Assembly (NCBI RefSeq): GCF_000298175.1 | Contig: NZ_BAGZ01000008.1 | Span: forward strand, 558,001 to 622,000 | Source: Austwickia chelonae NBRC 105200 | Lineage (GTDB): Bacteria; Actinomycetota; Actinomycetes; Actinomycetales; Dermatophilaceae | Direction: 5' to 3' | DNA: 64,000 nt | Shown: piece after piece, positions 60,649 to 64,000 of the stretch | Layout of the letters: each line of letters opens with the position of its first letter | Position numbering within the stretch: the stretch's first letter is position 1 | Translations under genes and position numbers: made by a program | The notes under the pieces: generated by a model | Databases searched by the model: none | Told to the model about the DNA's origin: nothing | What the model saw: only the letters and a program-made list of their open reading frames with translations

Positions 60649-61317
60649 ATGAATGACACGACACATGTCGCCGGTGGTCCGGCGTCGACGGTGACGGGTC
60701 CCGGCAGCTCCGGCACGGCACCTGATGCCGTGGACGTGGCGAACGAGACCGCCGCCGAGCGCGCGCAACGGTTCGAGCAGGAGGCCATGCCTTATCTCGA
60801 CCAGTTGTACTCGGCCGCTTTGCGGACCACCCGAAATCCGACCGATGCCGAAGACCTCGTCCAGGAGACCTACGCGAAGGCTTTCGCGGCCTTCCACCAG
60901 TACAAGCCGGGCACCAATGTGAAGGCCTGGTTGTACCGCATCCTCACGAACACCTACATCAACACCTATCGGAAGAAGCAGCGCCAGCCGCTGGAGTCCG
61001 ATGCGGCCGAGGTGCAGGACTACCAGTTGGCCCGCGCCGAGTCGCACACCTCGAGAGGGCTGCGGAGTGCGGAGATGGAGGCCTTGGACCATCTGCCGGA
61101 CACCGATGTGAAGCGGGCTCTGGCCACGATCGGTGAGGACTTCCGGCTTGCGGTCTATCTGGCCGATGTGGAGGGGTTCTCCTACAAGGAGATCGCGGAC
61201 ATCATGGAGACCCCGATCGGGACGGTGATGTCGCGCCTGCACCGGGGACGACGCCAGCTGCGGGAACTGCTCACGGACTACGCCCGTGAGCGGGGTTTCT
61301 TGGGGAGCGAGGCATGA
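60649..61317 (+). CDS. sigR: ECF sigma factor SigR/SigH (thiol-oxidative stress)
   Basis: The 222-residue group IV sigma factor has region 2 ([54 protein letters not shown]) and region 4 ([41 protein letters not shown]). It directs thioredoxin and mycothiol genes under disulfide stress. It overlaps rsrA by four bases, the classic pairing. The ATG at 60649 lacks a Shine-Dalgarno and sits just after a SigR-like promoter. An in-frame GTG at 60556 with a strong GAGGAG site would give a 253-residue form, like the longer, unstable SigR-prime of Streptomyces coelicolor. Confidence 0.93.
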   Translation: MNDTTHVAGGPASTVTGPGSSGTAPDAVDVANETAAERAQRFEQEAMPYLDQLYSAALRTTRNPTDAEDLVQETYAKAFAAFHQYKPGTNVKAWLYRILTNTYINTYRKKQRQPLESDAAEVQDYQLARAESHTSRGLRSAEMEALDHLPDTDVKRALATIGEDFRLAVYLADVEGFSYKEIADIMETPIGTVMSRLHRGRRQLRELLTDYARERGFLGSEA

Positions 61318-61622
61318 GCGTGTTCGCGCAGGGCCCGGAGCCCTCCCGGGAGCGGGGGGAGACGCACCGTGGGCATGTCGACTGTTCGGAGGTGCTGTTG
61401 CGGGTGTTCGAGTACATCGACAAGGAGATGACCCCGGAGGACTGCGAACGGGTTCAGGCGCACTTGGACGATTGCGGCGAGTGCATGAGCGCTTACCAGC
61501 GGGATGTCTTGTTGAAGGCGTTGATCCGCCGGTCCTGCCGGGGGGAGGAGGCGCCGTCGACCTTGCGGCGGTCGATCATGACGAGGATCACGAGCGTCCG
61601 CGTGGAGCGAGGGGATCGCTGA
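61314..61622 (+). CDS. rsrA: Zinc-binding redox-sensing anti-sigma factor RsrA
   Basis: RsrA holds SigR inactive until oxidation forms a disulfide. The 102-residue protein has HLDDCGEC, giving His50, Cys54 and Cys57, plus Cys24. These correspond to Cys11, His37, Cys41 and Cys44 of the Streptomyces protein with a constant offset of 13; Cys44 and Cys75 match its Cys31 and Cys62. So the redox site is intact. The ATG overlaps the sigR stop. A perfect palindromic terminator follows. Confidence 0.95.
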   Translation: MSVFAQGPEPSRERGETHRGHVDCSEVLLRVFEYIDKEMTPEDCERVQAHLDDCGECMSAYQRDVLLKALIRRSCRGEEAPSTLRRSIMTRITSVRVERGDR

Positions 61623-61635
61623 GGCGTTGCCAGGA

Positions 61636-61679
61636 ACAAGGAGGGGCTCCACCCGGATCCGGGTGGAGCCCCTCCTTGT
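61636..61679. terminator. 44-base perfect palindrome, bidirectional terminator
   Basis: Positions 61636-61657 are the exact reverse complement of 61658-61679, with GGATCC at the centre. It lies between the convergent rsrA and bL37 genes. Confidence 0.9.
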
Positions 61680-61692
61680 GTGCAAGAACGGT

Positions 61693-61767
61693 TCAGGCGT
61701 TGGGCTTGCGGCCGTGGTTCGCCTTGTTCTTCTTGCGGTCGCGACGTTTGCGGGCGCGCTTGCTCAT
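61693..61767 (-). CDS. Ribosomal protein bL37 (24 residues)
   Basis: A 25-codon frame preceded by GAGGAG (nine bases before the ATG) encodes a very basic peptide beginning MSKRARKRRDRKKNKANHG and ending in RKPNA. Both length and the NHG-KPN ending match the tiny large-subunit protein bL37 found in mycobacterial ribosome structures. It is easily missed in gene prediction because of its size. It is transcribed convergently to rsrA, with the 44-base palindrome as shared terminator. Confidence 0.85.
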   Translation of the reverse strand: MSKRARKRRDRKKNKANHGRKPNA

Positions 61768-62218
61768 GGTGCTCGTCTCCTCGTCGTGGTGGTGCTCGTC
61801 GTCCTCCGGGTCCGGCTCAGGACGGCCGGGCGGGGGACATACGTCGACCTAGTGTCGCATATGGCCTGGACGCGGCAGTCGGCTCGGGGCGGGGCGTGCC
61901 CGGAACGGGCCTTCGTAACGCGAATCATCTGGGAGGTATTTCTTGGACAAACGTTCTGGACAATTGTCGAGAGAATAAATCTCTTCGGTAGTCATGATTG
62001 GATCTTTAGTCTGATTTATGGGCGAATTCGAATATGTGGTCGACTCGGGCACGGAAGAGTGTCAATATTGAGATGTGGCAAGAAGGAGGCGTCGGCTCCT
62101 GGAAGTTCTTTCACATGAAGAACTTTGTGTTGCGGTCGCACAGTCCCTGAGCCATACGGAAGCATGAACAATCCCCTTCACTCGACCCCGTCAGCCCCGG
62201 GGGCAAGGAGATAGATCC
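61768..62218. other. 451-base region with an AT-rich island, no clear gene
   Basis: Between bL37 and the Trp leader peptide lies an island (about 61920-62060) that is far richer in A and T than its surroundings. A 48-codon minus-strand frame (61849-61995, MTTEEIYSLDNCPERL start) crosses it but lacks a ribosome-binding site. A hairpin pairs AAGTTCTT (62103-62110) with AAGAACTT (62118-62125). The bL37 promoter should lie in the left part. Nothing else is recognised. Confidence 0.4.
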
Positions 62219-62278
62219 ATGACACACACATCGCACAGCGGTCGCCGCACCTGGTGGTGGACCCCCGTCGCTCGTTGA
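62219..62278 (+). CDS. Tryptophan-rich leader peptide (attenuation-type)
   Basis: A 19-residue peptide, MTHTSHSGRRTWWWTPVAR, starts at an ATG eight bases after AAGGAG (62205-62210). Three consecutive Trp codons (62252-62260) are the hallmark of trp attenuators; actinobacterial trpE leaders also have a short polar N-terminus followed by WWW and a Thr/Pro/Ala end. A Rho-independent terminator follows at 62339-62368. The downstream gene, however, encodes an HD-GYP membrane protein rather than a trp enzyme. When Trp-tRNA is scarce, ribosomes would stall on the WWW codons and could prevent the terminator from forming. Confidence 0.75.
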   Translation: MTHTSHSGRRTWWWTPVAR

Positions 62279-62314
62279 TGTAACCGACCGATATACGCCC
62301 CAGGGAGGTCGTTC

Positions 62315-63979
62315 GTGTCAGAACCCGCCCCCACTGGGAGGTCCCCGCGTCCGTCGCGGGGACCTTTTGCGTATGTTCTCCTGCTGGCGCTGGTCTGGTG
62401 GGCTCTGGCCCTGTACGTCGGGACCCGGGGCGCGGTCCGCCTCGAAGAGCTTCCAGGCCTGCTCGTCCTGGCACTGATGGCGTTGATCAGCGCGCTCACC
62501 CGGGACACGCCCACGGGAGCAGCTGCCAATTCCTTCACGACCGCGATCCTGTTGGCCTGTCTGGTGCTCTACGGTCCTATCGCGGCCGGGGTGCTCGGGG
62601 TGGTCACCGCTTTCGCCGACCGGACCTACGGGTTTTCTATCGTCTCGGCCTTCAACGGCCTGATGATGGGTCTGATGTCCTTGGCCGGCGGGATCACCTA
62701 TCTGACGGTCGGGGGCGTCCACGATCTGGGGCCGGGGATGGCCCCGGACCTGCTCGGCTGGCAGGTCGCTCTGCCGTTGTTCATGGCCGACCTGGTGATG
62801 TGCCTGTTGAACGTGCTCGTCCTGGGGGGGATGGTCGTCATCACCGGGGGTTCCTGGCGGTCGATGCTGCTGGGCAGCGTCCGCGGACTCGTCCCGCTCT
62901 ACCTGGGATACGGGGTCATCGCTTTCGTCTTCGTGCTGCTCTGGGGCGCGGCCGGGGTCGGACCGTTGAGCGCGGTGTTGATGGCGGCCCCGCTGGCGAT
63001 CGTCCGCTTCGTGTACGTCCAGTACGGCGACGAGGTGCGGGCGCACGCCCGGGTGCTGACCTTGCTCACCGCATCGGCGGACAGTCATGACGGGCGGCTC
63101 GCCGTGCACGCGCGCCGGGTGGACCGGGTCTGTCAGCTGATCGCCGCCCATCTGGCCCTGGGGGAGAACGAACGCCAGGTGTTGACCTATGCCGCCAAAT
63201 TGCACGACCTGGGGATGAAGGGGGTGCTCTGCGCGACCGACACCAGGCGGGGCGGGTCCGGTCCGTACACCAACGTACGTGCGCTGATCCCGCATCCGGT
63301 GACCGCGTCCGAGATCGTCCGGGAGGTCGACTTCCTGGCGGATGCGGCGCCGATCATCCGTGCCCACCACGAACGGATGGACGGACGCGGCTACCCGGAC
63401 GGCCTTCGAGGTGAAGAGATTCCTTTGCTGGCAAGGATCTTGGCGGTGGCTGATGCTTTCGACGCCCTGACCACCACGAAAGGCGTCCGGGAGGCGATCG
63501 GCGCTGCCGACGCCATCGCCGAGCTGAGACTGTCCGCGGGGGCCCATCTGGACCCGGAGATCGTCGAGATCCTCGCGCAGGTCATGCGTGGCCGTAGCTG
63601 GTCGCTCTACGTCGATCCGGCCGACGAGGGCGCCTGGTTGTGGGACCAGCACACCTTGCCGGCCATGTCCGATGTCATCGCCGACGAGCTGGTCGACCGT
63701 GCGCCCGGCCCGGTCGACGTCAACGAGGTCTCGCTGTCGAGTACGACCGACGGTTCTCCCCCGGCACCCTGGAGGAGTGGCACCGCACTCGGGGCGTCTC
63801 GGCCGTCCCCCGAGACACCGGATCCCGAGGTGGCGGGAGCGGACCGGGTCGATCTGCCCGGTGCGATGAGCCGCCGCCGGGGGATTGGCCGGTCGGCGAA
63901 TGCGCAGAAGCCGGGGGCCCTGAGCCGGACCGACGGCCCGTTCAGCGTCGTGCCCGGGTACGGGAAGGGGCACCGGTGA
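62315..63979 (+). CDS. HD-GYP domain membrane protein
   Basis: The 554-residue protein has about eight hydrophobic helices in residues 18-235 and a cytoplasmic HD-GYP domain (about 245-420). Metal and catalytic residues are visible: His265, His297-Asp298, His327, His351-His352, GYP (359-361) and the ILAVADAFDALTT helix. HD-GYP proteins hydrolyse cyclic dinucleotides such as c-di-GMP. The usual HDxGK motif is HDLGM here (Lys replaced by Met), which may alter activity. A Pro/Ser-rich tail follows. The GTG has GGGAGG at six bases. Codons 9-18 overlap a terminator hairpin, and a Trp leader peptide precedes the gene. It overlaps the next gene (GTGA). Confidence 0.9.
   Translation: MSEPAPTGRSPRPSRGPFAYVLLLALVWWALALYVGTRGAVRLEELPGLLVLALMALISALTRDTPTGAAANSFTTAILLACLVLYGPIAAGVLGVVTAFADRTYGFSIVSAFNGLMMGLMSLAGGITYLTVGGVHDLGPGMAPDLLGWQVALPLFMADLVMCLLNVLVLGGMVVITGGSWRSMLLGSVRGLVPLYLGYGVIAFVFVLLWGAAGVGPLSAVLMAAPLAIVRFVYVQYGDEVRAHARVLTLLTASADSHDGRLAVHARRVDRVCQLIAAHLALGENERQVLTYAAKLHDLGMKGVLCATDTRRGGSGPYTNVRALIPHPVTASEIVREVDFLADAAPIIRAHHERMDGRGYPDGLRGEEIPLLARILAVADAFDALTTTKGVREAIGAADAIAELRLSAGAHLDPEIVEILAQVMRGRSWSLYVDPADEGAWLWDQHTLPAMSDVIADELVDRAPGPVDVNEVSLSSTTDGSPPAPWRSGTALGASRPSPETPDPEVAGADRVDLPGAMSRRRGIGRSANAQKPGALSRTDGPFSVVPGYGKGHR
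62339..62368 (+). terminator. Attenuator-type terminator inside the HD-GYP 5' coding region
   Basis: AGGTCCCCGCG at 62339-62349 pairs perfectly with 62355-62365 around a 5-base loop, followed directly by TTTT. It lies 61 bases after the Trp leader peptide stop and within codons 9-18 of the HD-GYP frame. Its position matches a classical trp-type attenuator. Confidence 0.8.
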
Positions 63980-64000
63980 GCGCCCGGCGGACCCGGTTGA
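63976..64000 (+). CDS. Start of a further gene, cut by the window end
   Basis: A GTG overlapping the HD-GYP stop (GTGA) opens a frame reading VSARRTRL to the end of the window. The overlap suggests co-translation with the HD-GYP gene, so its identity would help explain the Trp leader. Only eight residues are visible. Confidence 0.45.

Noticed and set aside
61849-61995. Possible 48-residue peptide gene on the minus strand
   Set aside because: No Shine-Dalgarno, and the C-terminal third looks like non-coding GC-rich sequence (Arg/Pro). Kept only as a remark on the AT-rich island.
62164-62214. 16-codon plus-strand frame before the Trp leader
   Set aside because: No ribosome-binding site and no residue bias; the WWW frame at 62219 is far better supported.
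1-64000. CRISPR arrays, insertion sequences, integrases, rRNA
   Set aside because: No regularly spaced repeats, transposase or integrase motifs, or rRNA sequence were seen. Only one tRNA was found.

Overview
The window is 64 kb of dense, high-GC chromosome from an actinobacterium. The evidence is a WhiB7 regulator, the AdnA/AdnB recombination helicase-nucleases, UvrD2 with its four-cysteine module, mycoredoxin, a SigR/RsrA redox switch, the 24-residue ribosomal protein bL37, a UPF0182 protein and DUF3107. From memory, the gene order at 10.5-44.5 kb and 56-62 kb resembles Mycobacterium tuberculosis Rv3193c-Rv3211 and Rv3223c-Rv3232c, with local insertions. A Micrococcales-type organism is my inference, not proven. 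No rRNA, insertion sequence, prophage or CRISPR array was seen.

Layout. 0-3.1 kb: end of a thioredoxin-like gene, then DUF1684 and a cyclodipeptide synthase (overlapping genes), then a radical SAM enzyme behind tandem hairpins. 3.2-7 kb: dihydrolipoyl dehydrogenase, then a GntR/ABC-2 export system whose permease lies on the opposite strand but carries the same operator as gntR. 7-10.4 kb: acetyltransferase, mesaconyl-CoA hydratase-like MaoC protein, PHP phosphatase, MarC. 10.5-28.6 kb: RNA helicase, DUF3107, TetR, MoeZ, AdnA, AdnB, a kinase-like protein, mycoredoxin, a membrane-anchored amidase, UvrD2, and whiB7 with a leader ORF and attenuator. 28.6-31.8 kb: a 50-residue unknown peptide, an ABC1 kinase, a TOMM-cyclodehydratase-like protein and a YgjP-type metallopeptidase. 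31.8-36 kb: a cobalamin riboswitch driving a FhuF-like Fe-S protein and a BtuC/D/F-type importer. 36-44.8 kb: YwiC, Nudix, Zincin_2 protein, MoaE, PDZ-Lon protease, PPA1309 protein, UPF0182, initiator tRNA. 45-49.2 kb: L,D-transpeptidase, a lipoprotein, and a ferric reductase/FMN-binding/ApbE flavin module. 49.4-56.3 kb: type II NADH dehydrogenase, paired M16 peptidases, alanine aminotransferase, HisN, DUF2231. 56.3-64 kb: PPK2, an rsgA-aroA-doxX operon, sigR-rsrA, bL37, and an HD-GYP membrane protein behind a Trp-Trp-Trp leader peptide and terminator.

Most striking: (1) the cyclodipeptide synthase locus with DUF1684 and a nearby radical SAM enzyme; (2) a tryptophan leader peptide and terminator in front of an HD-GYP gene rather than a trp gene; (3) matching ACTGT-N15-ACAGT operators that tie a split ABC exporter to its GntR regulator; (4) a FhuF-like reductase as first gene under a B12 riboswitch; (5) a second, SD-preceded upstream start for SigR. 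All functional statements come from reading the sequence by eye. No database search or fold calculation was run.
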